Source of the DNA: Sedimenticola sp.
GTDB lineage: Bacteria; Pseudomonadota; Gammaproteobacteria; Chromatiales; Chromatiaceae
Assembly (NCBI GenBank): GCA_026196475.1
Contig: JAPHTA010000070.1
Span: 1-42,288, forward strand
DNA: 42,288 nt
Reading direction: 5' to 3'
Within the stretch, counting starts at the first letter, position 1. The number at the start of each line of letters is the position of its first letter. The translations under genes were made by a program, and so were the position numbers. The notes beneath the pieces were generated by a model that worked only from the letters and a program-made list of their open reading frames with translations, ran no database searches and had not been told where the DNA came from. This document shows positions 1-6,267 of the stretch, one piece after another.

Positions 1-1
1 C

Positions 2-295
2 CGGTTCCTGGCCCTGAACGGGATCCAGACCCAGTCGGCCCACACCTTCAACCTGTTGTCCGAACTGGACGGGATCCGCGCCCTGGATGTGGACGTGCTG
101 CGGATCAGTCCCCAGGCCAACCATACCGCCCGGGTGATCGAGCTGTTCCGGCAGGCGCTGGATGGTCGTGTTGAGCCGGGTGAGGCGTCGCAAAAGCTGG
201 AGCGGCTGTTGCCGGTCGGTTCCTGCAACGGCTACTGGCACGGGGAGGCGGGGATGGAGAACCGGGCCCAGGCGGCGGCCCAGGCACTCTGTTAG
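2..295 (+). CDS. ubiV: UbiV, U32-family protein of O2-independent ubiquinone synthesis (3' end only)
   Basis: The gene runs in from the left edge, so only about the last 97 codons are present; the TTG start in the ORF track is internal. The reading frame continues upstream to base 2 without a stop. The visible end (GIQTQSAHTFNLL, VDVLRISPQ, CNGYWHGEAGM) matches my memory of the C-terminus of UbiV/YhbV proteins. UbiV is an iron-sulfur protein that works with UbiU in anaerobic hydroxylation during ubiquinone synthesis, with UbiT as lipid carrier. A ubiT gene lies 2.4 kb away on the other strand, which supports the call. The family's cluster-binding cysteines cannot be judged from this fragment. 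Confidence 0.8.
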   Translation, partial: RFLALNGIQTQSAHTFNLLSELDGIRALDVDVLRISPQANHTARVIELFRQALDGRVEPGEASQKLERLLPVGSCNGYWHGEAGMENRAQAAAQALC

Positions 296-298
296 CCG

Positions 299-332
299 TT
301 GGTAACCAAGCCAGGGCCTGTTAACAGGCCCT
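299..332. terminator. Palindrome pair between converging ubiV and motB-like genes
   Basis: Two palindromes lie back to back in the 35-bp gap between converging genes. TTGGT-A-ACCAA is at 299-309. A perfect 20-bp palindrome AGGGCCTGTTAACAGGCCCT is at 313-332; it can fold as an 8-bp stem with a TTAA loop and overlaps the stop codon of the minus-strand gene. No T-tract follows on either strand, so it is not a classic intrinsic terminator. A bidirectional 3'-end hairpin is the simplest reading. Confidence 0.45.
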
Positions 333-1608
333 AGAGAGAGGTCAGCTTGATCTCGATACGGCGGTTCCGGCGCAGGGCCTCTTCCGAACCACCGGAATCG
401 ATCGGATGGAATTCGCCGAAGCCGGCGGCCGAGAGGCGTTTCTCGGGAATCCCCTGGCTGGCCAGGTAGCGCACCACCGAGACCGCCCGGGCGGTGGACA
501 ATTCCCAGTTCGAGGGGAAACGCTCGTTGTTGATCGGGATGCGGTCGGTATGGCCGTCCACCCGCAGGATCCACTGGATATCCACCGGGATGCGGTCGGC
601 GACGCTCTTCAGGGTACCCGCCAGCTTACCCAGCTGCTGCTTGCCCTCGTCGCCCAGGCGGGCGGAGCCGGAGGCGAACAGAAGCTCCGACTGGAACAGG
701 AAGCGGTCACCCACCACCCGGATCGAGGGATTGTCACCAAGCAACTCCCGCAGGCGACCGAAAAACTCCGAGCGGTACTTTTCGAGGCGATTGACCCTTC
801 GCGCCAGCTCTATATTGAGGCGCTCTCCAAGCCGCTTGATCTCCTGCTCCTTGCCCAGGTTCTCCTGCTCGGCCGTGGAGAGGGCGCTGTTGACCTCCTG
901 CAGCTGTTGCTGCAGCTGGTCGATGCGCTGACTCAGGGCCGCAACCTGGATTCGAGCCTCGTCCGAGAGCTTTCGCTGCTGTTCCAGGGATTCACGCTGG
1001 GTCCCGACCAGGGCGGTCAGGGCCTGGATACGGATCTCCTTGCTCTCCACCTCCCGCTGGGCCAGCAGGGTACGCTCCTGCTGATCCGCCAGGCGCGCTT
1101 GCAGGGCTTTCGAGCGGTCCCGTAGCTGTCCTGCCGTCTGCTCGCTCTGATCCAGGCTGGCGGCCAGTCTGCCCACCTCCTGTTCCAGGGATTCCCGTGC
1201 CAGGCGCAAGGCGCTGATATCCTCCTGCAGGCTGGCCAGGGTCAGCAGTTGCTGTTCGATCTGTTCCTGGCCGGCCTGGTTCTCCTGCTGCAGGGAATCG
1301 ATGCGTGAAGCCAGCTGAAACTTCTCACCGGTCAGGGAGCTGACCATGTCGGAGAGTTGCCCGACGTCGTTCTGCAGCTTGGCATTGGCCTCTTTCTGCA
1401 GCCCCAGTTCCCGGGTCAGCTGGTTGATCTGGCGGTTCAGCACCACCAGCTCGCTCTCCTGGCTGGAGAGCAACTCGGAGAGCAGGAACTGGGCAAAGGT
1501 GAACAGCATCAGGACGAAGATGACCAGGATCAGAAGCGCGGAGAGGGCGTCGACGTAGCCCGGCCAGACATCGATGTGGCGCTTGCTGCGTCGGCTGCTG
1601 GTCAGCAT
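331..1608 (-). CDS. MotB/OmpA-like protein with long coiled-coil stalk
   Basis: The 425-aa protein has a short cytoplasmic tail and one membrane segment (about residues 17-42) with a conserved-type acidic residue, Asp20, in PGYVDALSALL, the place of the proton-binding Asp in MotB. A heptad-rich, Gln/Glu/Leu-rich region of about 230 residues follows (about 45-275), then a peptidoglycan-binding OmpA domain (about 290-425; VDGHTDRIPI, NWELSTARA, RRNRRIEIKL). Its gene starts 2 bp after the stop of the MotA/ExbB-like gene, so the two are probably co-translated subunits of an ion-driven inner-membrane complex. The stalk is much longer than in flagellar MotB (the window's own MotD-type protein is 274 aa), and a separate flagellar stator pair lies at 34.7-36.2 kb. 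What it drives is unknown. Confidence 0.8.
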   Translation of the reverse strand: MLTSSRRSKRHIDVWPGYVDALSALLILVIFVLMLFTFAQFLLSELLSSQESELVVLNRQINQLTRELGLQKEANAKLQNDVGQLSDMVSSLTGEKFQLASRIDSLQQENQAGQEQIEQQLLTLASLQEDISALRLARESLEQEVGRLAASLDQSEQTAGQLRDRSKALQARLADQQERTLLAQREVESKEIRIQALTALVGTQRESLEQQRKLSDEARIQVAALSQRIDQLQQQLQEVNSALSTAEQENLGKEQEIKRLGERLNIELARRVNRLEKYRSEFFGRLRELLGDNPSIRVVGDRFLFQSELLFASGSARLGDEGKQQLGKLAGTLKSVADRIPVDIQWILRVDGHTDRIPINNERFPSNWELSTARAVSVVRYLASQGIPEKRLSAAGFGEFHPIDSGGSEEALRRNRRIEIKLTSL

Positions 1609-1610
1609 GG

Positions 1611-2501
1611 CTACTCCGTTTCGTCCGTTTCGGCATGCCCTGCGGAGCTGTCCTGCTGCTGGGCACGCAGCAGTTGCATCAGCAGGTGACGCTCGGCCCG
1701 GATCTCCTGGATCAGCAACTCCAGGCGGTCGTCGGCCTCTAGCGGCAGTGCCTCGACCAGGGGTTGGGTGTCATTGCTCCCGGTCTCGCCCTGTTCGCCG
1801 TCATCGTCGATCAGCTGGGTGAGGCCGGAGAGCCACTCCTCCAGGCCGTTGAAGAAGCGGTTCTGCGCATGTCCCGCCTGGATATCCAGGAAACCCAGCA
1901 CCAGGGAGCCACCGAGCCCGAACAGGGATGAGCTGAACGCGGTGCCCATGCCGCTGAGTGGTTTCTCCAGTCCCGATTTCAGCTCATCGAAGATACTGCC
2001 CATATTGTTGCCTCCCACCTCCAGGCCGTTGATCACCTGGCCCACTGCGGAGATGGTTCCCAGTAGCCCCCAGAAGGTGCCCAACAGGCCGAGAAAGATC
2101 AGCAGCCCGATCATGTAGCGGGAGATCTCCCGGGATTCGTCGAGTCGTTCCCGGATGCCGTCCAGCACGGTTCTGAGGGAGAGTGCGGTGAGTCTGAATC
2201 GGTCCCGGCGGCGGCCCGCCAGGTGGCGCGCCAGGGGTTTCAGCAGGCGCGGCTCATCCGCTACCGAGATACCGGCCTGGCCGGTCCGGAACAGGCGAAT
2301 CCAGTTGATCTCGGTCTGCAGGGCGAATACATGGCGGAAGTTGATCACGATCCCCACCAGCAGCAGGGCGAAGATCAGGGAGTTAAATCCCCAGTTGGCC
2401 ATGAAAGCCTGTTTCAGGGGCAGGTAGAGCAGGGCGCAGATGGCTGCGACGATGGCCAGGTAGATGCCCATCCAGAGTGCGGAGTGTCGTGGATTGACCA
2501 T
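1611..2501 (-). CDS. MotA/TolQ/ExbB-type proton channel subunit
   Basis: The 296-aa protein has four predicted membrane segments: about residues 8-30 and 36-57, then two after a cytoplasmic loop (GLLIFLGLLGTFWGLLGTI and GMGTAFSSSLFGLGGSLVLG). The latter pair carries the small-residue and Thr/Ser pattern of the MotA/TolQ/ExbB channel family. A charged C-terminal tail of about 70 residues (LEADDRLELLIQEIRAER) may be coiled coil. It lies directly upstream of the OmpA-type partner with 2 bp between stop and start. It is not part of the flagellar locus in this window. It resembles ZorA only in the general MotA fold; no Zorya effector genes are nearby. Confidence 0.8.
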   Translation of the reverse strand: MVNPRHSALWMGIYLAIVAAICALLYLPLKQAFMANWGFNSLIFALLLVGIVINFRHVFALQTEINWIRLFRTGQAGISVADEPRLLKPLARHLAGRRRDRFRLTALSLRTVLDGIRERLDESREISRYMIGLLIFLGLLGTFWGLLGTISAVGQVINGLEVGGNNMGSIFDELKSGLEKPLSGMGTAFSSSLFGLGGSLVLGFLDIQAGHAQNRFFNGLEEWLSGLTQLIDDDGEQGETGSNDTQPLVEALPLEADDRLELLIQEIRAERHLLMQLLRAQQQDSSAGHAETDETE

Positions 2502-2729
2502 GGGGATTCCTTTGTGTCTTCTCCTGTGGCATGGGGCGCTTCAGGGCCGGGGAGAGAGCCCGGCGGTCAATAGGCTTCTGCCGACCCGCTTCCCCCGGGC
2601 CGACCCGGTTAGCATAGACGGCGCCAGCCGGTCAGTAAACGGCAACACCGGCTGGGCGGTGGGAACTGGCTCAAGGAATTGCCGGTAAACGGGGTCTGAT
2701 CCGGCGGGGTTATCCCGTTGACTGGATGC
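2502..2729. other. Gap between ubiT and the motA-like gene
   Basis: This 228-bp stretch holds no convincing gene; the ORFs crossing it are shadows. It contains an imperfect GC-rich stem (GCCGGG with CCCGGC, 2546-2564) without a T-tract. It may hold the promoter of the motA-like/motB-like pair on the minus strand, but no clear -35/-10 pair stands out. Confidence 0.4.
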
Positions 2730-3278
2730 TTAACGGCTTCCGGCGCCAGGGCCGAAGGGCAGACGCGGCAGTTTTGGCAGGCGTGGCCTGGGCAGGCTGT
2801 TGCCTCGCTCAATCAGGTTGGTTACCCCGTCCAGCATGCGAAGAAAGGGGCCGATCCGGTCTTCCAGTTCCAGGGAGTCAAGAAAATTCTTTACGTAGAG
2901 CCCCAGTTCAGTGTCGCCGCCGAGCTTGAGACGCCGGTTGAAAAAGAGGGTATCCGCATCCTCGCGGCGGGTGGCGAGGAGGAGAAAATCGTAGATCGAG
3001 CCTGCGATACTGAGATCATCAGGCTGGTCACGGTCGGCGGCGCAGAGTTTCCCGTTGCGCAGGGTGAGGCTGAACCGGATCCGGGCGTCGACCACATCCA
3101 CCCGCATCACCTTGCCCTCCAGGAAGTCGAGCTCACCATCCGCCAGTTCCGGTCTGAACAGCCGGTTCAGCACCCTGGCCATGGCCTGACCGATGGAGGA
3201 TCCCGGGAGCAGGCTCAGGGGCAGGGCCAGGGGTTTCGGCAGTAGCGGGTTTCCGGGAAGGTGAGCAGCATTGTTCAT
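2730..3278 (-). CDS. ubiT: UbiT, SCP2-domain ubiquinone precursor carrier
   Basis: The 182-aa protein contains an SCP2-like lipid-binding domain. The segments DGELDFLEGKVMRVDV, LTLRNGKL, ATRREDADTLFFNRRL and GDTELGLYVKNFLDSLELE closely follow E. coli YhbT/UbiT as I recall it. UbiT is thought to present hydrophobic quinone precursors to the UbiU-UbiV hydroxylase when oxygen is absent. It starts 41 bp downstream of cysG on the same strand, so the two may be co-transcribed. Its N-terminus is Pro/Leu-rich before the domain. In E. coli ubiT is divergent from ubiUV; here a membrane motor-like gene pair separates ubiT from ubiV. Confidence 0.88.
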   Translation of the reverse strand: MNNAAHLPGNPLLPKPLALPLSLLPGSSIGQAMARVLNRLFRPELADGELDFLEGKVMRVDVVDARIRFSLTLRNGKLCAADRDQPDDLSIAGSIYDFLLLATRREDADTLFFNRRLKLGGDTELGLYVKNFLDSLELEDRIGPFLRMLDGVTNLIERGNSLPRPRLPKLPRLPFGPGAGSR

Positions 3279-3319
3279 GGTTGGGCCTCGCTCGGTCTCG
3301 GTCCGTGGGAATCCAGTGC

Positions 3320-4777
3320 TCAGGAAGGGTCGCCGGAGGTGGCCAGGGTAACATCCGGACCAATCGGAGACGTAGCCCCGCTGCGGGGGACGTCGGGCGT
3401 CTTGTACCAGCTCAGCTTCTCCTGAAGTTTTACCACTTCTCCGACAATGATCAGTGTGGGGGGCTTCGGCTGTTCCCGGTCAACGATCTCCTGGATGTTA
3501 CTCAGCGTACCGGTGAAAACACGCTGCTTTTCCGTGGTGCCCTGCTGGATCAGCGCGATCGGCATCTCCGGCGGAACACCGTGTTCGATCAGCTTGCGGG
3601 TGATTACCGGCAGGCCCACCAGCCCCATGTAGAAGACCACGGTCTGGTGTGGTTGGGCCAGCTGGTTCCAGTTCAGGTTTATCGAGCCGTCCTTGAGATG
3701 ACCGGTGACAAAGGTAACGGACTGGGCGTAGTCACGGTGCGTCAGGGGGATTCCGGAGTAGGCCGCGCAGCCGGAGGCCGCGGTTATGGCCGGTACCACC
3801 TGGAAAGGAACGCCCTCTGCGGAGAGCGTGTCGATCTCTTCGCCGCCGCGACCGAAGATGAACGGATCACCTCCCTTCAGGCGTACCACGCGTTTGCCCT
3901 GCTTGGCCAGGTCAACCAGCAGCTGGTTGATCTCCTCCTGGCGCATGGCGTGCTGGTCACGCTCCTTGCCGACATAGATGCGCTCTGCATCGCGCCGTGT
4001 CATCTCCAGGACAGGCGCGGCAACCAGGCGGTCATAGACCACCACGTCAGCCTGCTGCATCAGCCTAAGGGCGCGGAAGGTGAGAAGGTCAGGATCACCC
4101 GGGCCACCACCGACCAGGTAGACCTCGCCAATGCTCTCATGCTCGCCGGATGCCTCCAGGGCACGCTCCATGCTGACCTCGGCCTCCTCCAGGTGTCCGG
4201 AGAAGATACGCTCCGCCACGCCGCTCTGCAGTATTTTTTCCCAGAACATGCGGCGATCGCTGGAGTTGTCGAAGCGGGCCTTGACCTTGTCCCGGAAGCG
4301 ATTCGCAAACTCGGCCAGGCGGCCGTATCCGGCCGGAATCAGGGTTTCGAGACGGCTGCGTATGAGCCGCGCCAGAACCGGCGATGCGCCACCGGTGGAG
4401 ATGGCTGCCACCACCGGTGAGCGGTCGATGATCGACGGGGTAATAAAGGTACAGAGTTCAGGCTGGTCGACCACGTTGACCGGCAGGTGCCTGGCCTTGG
4501 CCTGTTCCGATACCTGCTGATTCACCTCGCTGTTATCGGTGGCCGCAATCACCAGGTAGGCATCTTCCAGGTCGTCACTTCGGTACTCCCGGGCCAGGTG
4601 TTCTATCAGTCCTTTGTCCAGGGCGCTCTGCAGTTCCGGGCACAATTGGGGAGAGACAACGCGAATCTTACCCTGCGCCTTCAACAGCAGAGTGACTTTC
4701 CGCGCGGCGATTTCGCCCCCGCCAATCACCAGGCTCGTCCTGTTTTTTACATCGAGAAAAATGGGGAAGAAATCCAT
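3320..4777 (-). CDS. cysG: Siroheme synthase CysG (trifunctional)
   Basis: The 485-aa protein has the two-part CysG layout. Residues 1 to about 210 form the precorrin-2 dehydrogenase/sirohydrochlorin ferrochelatase half, with an NAD-binding SLVIGGGEIAARK and the TGGASPVLARLIRSRLE segment. Residues about 215-460 form the uroporphyrinogen-III C-methyltransferase half, with VYLVGGGPGDPDLLT and GDPFIFGRGGEE. It makes siroheme, the cofactor of assimilatory and dissimilatory sulfite reductases and some nitrite reductases. It is divergent from the rhd-tusA-dsrE2 cassette, which fits a sulfur-metabolism role. It is slightly longer than E. coli CysG (457 aa) because of a C-terminal tail. Confidence 0.96.
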   Translation of the reverse strand: MDFFPIFLDVKNRTSLVIGGGEIAARKVTLLLKAQGKIRVVSPQLCPELQSALDKGLIEHLAREYRSDDLEDAYLVIAATDNSEVNQQVSEQAKARHLPVNVVDQPELCTFITPSIIDRSPVVAAISTGGASPVLARLIRSRLETLIPAGYGRLAEFANRFRDKVKARFDNSSDRRMFWEKILQSGVAERIFSGHLEEAEVSMERALEASGEHESIGEVYLVGGGPGDPDLLTFRALRLMQQADVVVYDRLVAAPVLEMTRRDAERIYVGKERDQHAMRQEEINQLLVDLAKQGKRVVRLKGGDPFIFGRGGEEIDTLSAEGVPFQVVPAITAASGCAAYSGIPLTHRDYAQSVTFVTGHLKDGSINLNWNQLAQPHQTVVFYMGLVGLPVITRKLIEHGVPPEMPIALIQQGTTEKQRVFTGTLSNIQEIVDREQPKPPTLIIVGEVVKLQEKLSWYKTPDVPRSGATSPIGPDVTLATSGDPS

Positions 4778-4838
4778 CGTTTACCTTCGTAAGCGCTCTC
4801 TGTATCCGAGCCTGGGAGCCATGCTCGTCGAATGAGGC

Positions 4839-4872
4839 GGAACAATAGCATGTGGTTGAAAGTGGAACAATA
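4839..4872. repeat. Direct repeat GGAACAATA x2 in cysG/rhd promoter region
   Basis: GGAACAATA occurs at 4839-4847 and again at 4864-4872, start to start 25 bp. The match extends upstream as G(C/T)GGAACAATA. The repeats lie in the 175-bp divergent region between cysG and the rhodanese gene, so they could be paired regulator sites. No known regulator is recognised. Confidence 0.35.
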
Positions 4873-4884
4873 AATACGGGCTGC

Positions 4885-4914
4885 TTGAATATATTAGAGT
4901 TTCTATAATATACT
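4885..4914 (+). promoter_or_regulatory. Candidate rhd promoter with AT-rich inverted repeat
   Basis: TTGAAT (4885-4890) and TATACT (4909-4914) are spaced 18 bp and could be a sigma-70 promoter for the rhodanese gene 39 bp downstream. The spacer is an imperfect inverted repeat, ATATTAGAG-TTT-CTATAATAT (4891-4911), which overlaps the -10 element. That placement would suit a repressor. The regulator is unknown. Confidence 0.45.
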
Positions 4915-4952
4915 AAATAACTAGGTTAATCATTATTTCGAGAGTCAGATAC

Positions 4953-5273
4953 GTGGTTAAAGAGATCAATTCCCAGGAACTGAAAAGCCGACTGGCGGCG
5001 AATGAAGAGATCCATCTGATGGATATCCGCAGTGATGCGGAGGTGGTCGGTGGCATGCTACCCAGCTCCATCCACCTGCCGATGCATCTCATACCGTTGA
5101 AAATATCAGAGTTTTCTCCAGAGAAGGAGATCGTGCTCTATTGCCGTAGCGGTGCACGCTCCTACCACGCCTGCCAGTATCTGATGCAGCAGGGTTACGA
5201 CAATGTGATCAACCTCCGTGGTGGTATCATCGACTGGGCGCGCCAGGGCTTCAGTATCGTGGCCAATGGGTGA
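4953..5273 (+). CDS. Single-domain rhodanese (sulfurtransferase)
   Basis: The 106-aa protein is a single rhodanese domain. The active-site loop CRSGAR carries the persulfide-forming Cys64. The GTG start at 4953 is the only reasonable one and the ribosome-binding site is weak (GAGAG about 9 nt upstream). No signal peptide is seen, so it should act in the cytoplasm. It is the first gene of a rhodanese-TusA-DsrE set, the order known from sulfur-oxidising Chromatiales such as Allochromatium (rhd-tusA-dsrE2), where these proteins hand sulfane sulfur to the oxidation machinery. That role is inferred here from context. Confidence 0.88.
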   Translation: MVKEINSQELKSRLAANEEIHLMDIRSDAEVVGGMLPSSIHLPMHLIPLKISEFSPEKEIVLYCRSGARSYHACQYLMQQGYDNVINLRGGIIDWARQGFSIVANG

Positions 5274-5303
5274 CGCGCGCCCCGCAGGAGGGCGTCCCGA
5301 TTC

Positions 5304-5325
5304 GCACCGTATATGTGAACGGTGC
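5304..5325 (+). terminator. Hairpin between rhd and tusA (attenuator-like)
   Basis: GCACCGT at 5304-5310 pairs perfectly with ACGGTGC at 5319-5325 around an 8-nt loop and is followed by TTGCGTTTGCC. The T-rich tail is broken, so full termination is doubtful. It could reduce read-through from rhd or stabilise the upstream mRNA end. Confidence 0.35.
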
Positions 5326-5354
5326 TTGCGTTTGCCTAATAATTAGAATATAAG
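5326..5354 (+). promoter_or_regulatory. Candidate internal promoter for tusA-dsrE2
   Basis: TTGCGT (5326-5331) and TATAAG (5349-5354) are spaced exactly 17 bp. The spacer contains the palindrome CTAAT-A-ATTAG (5336-5346). This would let tusA and dsrE2 be transcribed apart from rhd. The -35 match is weak. Confidence 0.4.
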
Positions 5355-5401
5355 TTACGACTGATTTTCATACAACGAGACAACAGATTTGGAGGTTTAC
5401 C

Positions 5402-5632
5402 ATGGCTGATTTTGATGATGAACTGGATGCGAGCGGCCTCAACTGCCCCCTGCCCATCCTGCGTGCAAAGAAGACCCTGACCGGAATGGAGTCGGGCAAG
5501 GTGCTGCACATCATCGCCACTGACCCCGGTTCAGTAAAAGATTTCGAGGCCTTCTCCAAGCAGACCGGCAATGAGCTGATGGAGTCCCGTGAAGAGGGTG
5601 GTAAATTCCACTTTCTGATCAAGAAGTCCTGA
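5402..5632 (+). CDS. tusA: TusA-family sulfur carrier protein
   Basis: The 76-aa protein has the SirA/TusA fold signature: a CPLP motif (Cys15) at the start of the first helix after an Asp/Glu-rich N-terminus, then ATDPGSVKDFEAFSKQTGNEL. The cysteine carries sulfur as a persulfide. A strong GGAGG lies 7 nt before the ATG. Set between a rhodanese and a DsrE-family gene, it most likely serves dissimilatory sulfur transfer; a role in tRNA thiolation, as for E. coli TusA, is the alternative. Confidence 0.92.
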   Translation: MADFDDELDASGLNCPLPILRAKKTLTGMESGKVLHIIATDPGSVKDFEAFSKQTGNELMESREEGGKFHFLIKKS

Positions 5633-5680
5633 TAGTCTTTAAATTCAGGGCTCAAGCCTCATCCACTGGAGGAGATTCAG

Positions 5681-6160
5681 ATGGAAACAAAGAAATTAGC
5701 CATTATTGCAACCAAAGGATCGCTGGATTGGGCCTATCCGCCCTTTATCCTCTCTTCGACCGCTGCTGCATTGGGCTACGAGGTGGAGATCTTCTTCACT
5801 TTCTACGGATTGCAGCTGTTGCGCAAGAAGCTGGATCTGCAGGTCACCCCGCTGGGTAACCCGGGCATGCCGATGCCGATGGGTATGGACAAGTGGTTCC
5901 CGGTACTGGGTACCGCGCTGCCCGGCATGCAGTCCATGATGACCATGATGATGAAGAAGAAGATGGCGGACAAGGGCGTGGCCAGTCTGGAAGAGCTGCG
6001 TGATCTCTGTCAGGAGGCGGAAGTCAAGCTGATCGCCTGCCAGATGACCGTTGATCTGTTCGACATGGAGACCTCCGAGTTCATCGACGGCATCGAATAC
6101 GCGGGCGCCGCCCGTTTCTTCGAGTTTGCCGGTGAGAGTGACATCTGCCTCTATATCTGA
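5681..6160 (+). CDS. DsrE/DsrF-like protein, probably DsrE2 type
   Basis: The 159-aa protein begins with the beta strand KKLAIIATKGSLDWAYPP and has a Met-rich middle (MPMPMGMDKW, MMTMMMKKK). It ends with a strand-helix unit holding Cys110 and Cys120 in LIACQMTVDLFDM. These match the peroxiredoxin-like DsrE2 proteins found beside rhodanese and tusA genes in sulfur oxidisers. Cys120 is the likely persulfide site by position. The central Met-rich, hydrophobic region fits reports that some DsrE2 proteins associate with the membrane. It is the last gene before a strong terminator. The DsrE2 subtype is from context and memory, not a search. Confidence 0.82.
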   Translation: METKKLAIIATKGSLDWAYPPFILSSTAAALGYEVEIFFTFYGLQLLRKKLDLQVTPLGNPGMPMPMGMDKWFPVLGTALPGMQSMMTMMMKKKMADKGVASLEELRDLCQEAEVKLIACQMTVDLFDMETSEFIDGIEYAGAARFFEFAGESDICLYI

Positions 6161-6180
6161 GCAACTGGCAATCGCCAATG

Positions 6181-6216
6181 AAAAGGCCGCGCTCTTTCGG
6201 GAGCGCGGCCTTTTTT
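6181..6216 (+). terminator. Intrinsic terminator after dsrE2 (bidirectional)
   Basis: GGCCGCGCTC (6185-6194) pairs perfectly with GAGCGCGGCC (6201-6210) around a 6-nt loop, followed by TTTTTT. AAAA precedes the stem, so the minus strand also reads stem then TTTT and could end fadL transcription. Confidence 0.92.
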
Positions 6217-6218
6217 AA

Positions 6219-6240
6219 TCTCCGGGAAAACGCCCGGAGA
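6219..6240 (-). terminator. Second hairpin downstream of fadL
   Basis: TCTCCGGG (6219-6226) and CCCGGAGA (6233-6240) form a perfect 8-bp stem with a 6-nt loop. On the minus strand it lies just beyond the fadL stop codon and ahead of the stronger hairpin at 6185-6210. It lacks its own T-tract, so it probably assists 3'-end formation. Confidence 0.4.
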
Positions 6241-6267
6241 AGGCTCATATAAGGCGACTGGCAGGCT

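Noticed and set aside
406-1125. 239-aa plus-strand ORF
   Set aside because: Shadow of the motB-like gene; composition reflects the opposite strand's codons.
331-2501. Zorya-type anti-phage system (ZorA/ZorB)
   Set aside because: Only the general MotA/MotB resemblance fits. The long coil is on the OmpA partner rather than the MotA-like subunit, and no zorC, zorD or zorE-like gene is nearby.
3281-4420. 379-aa plus-strand ORF
   Set aside because: Lies antisense to cysG, which has clear domains throughout.
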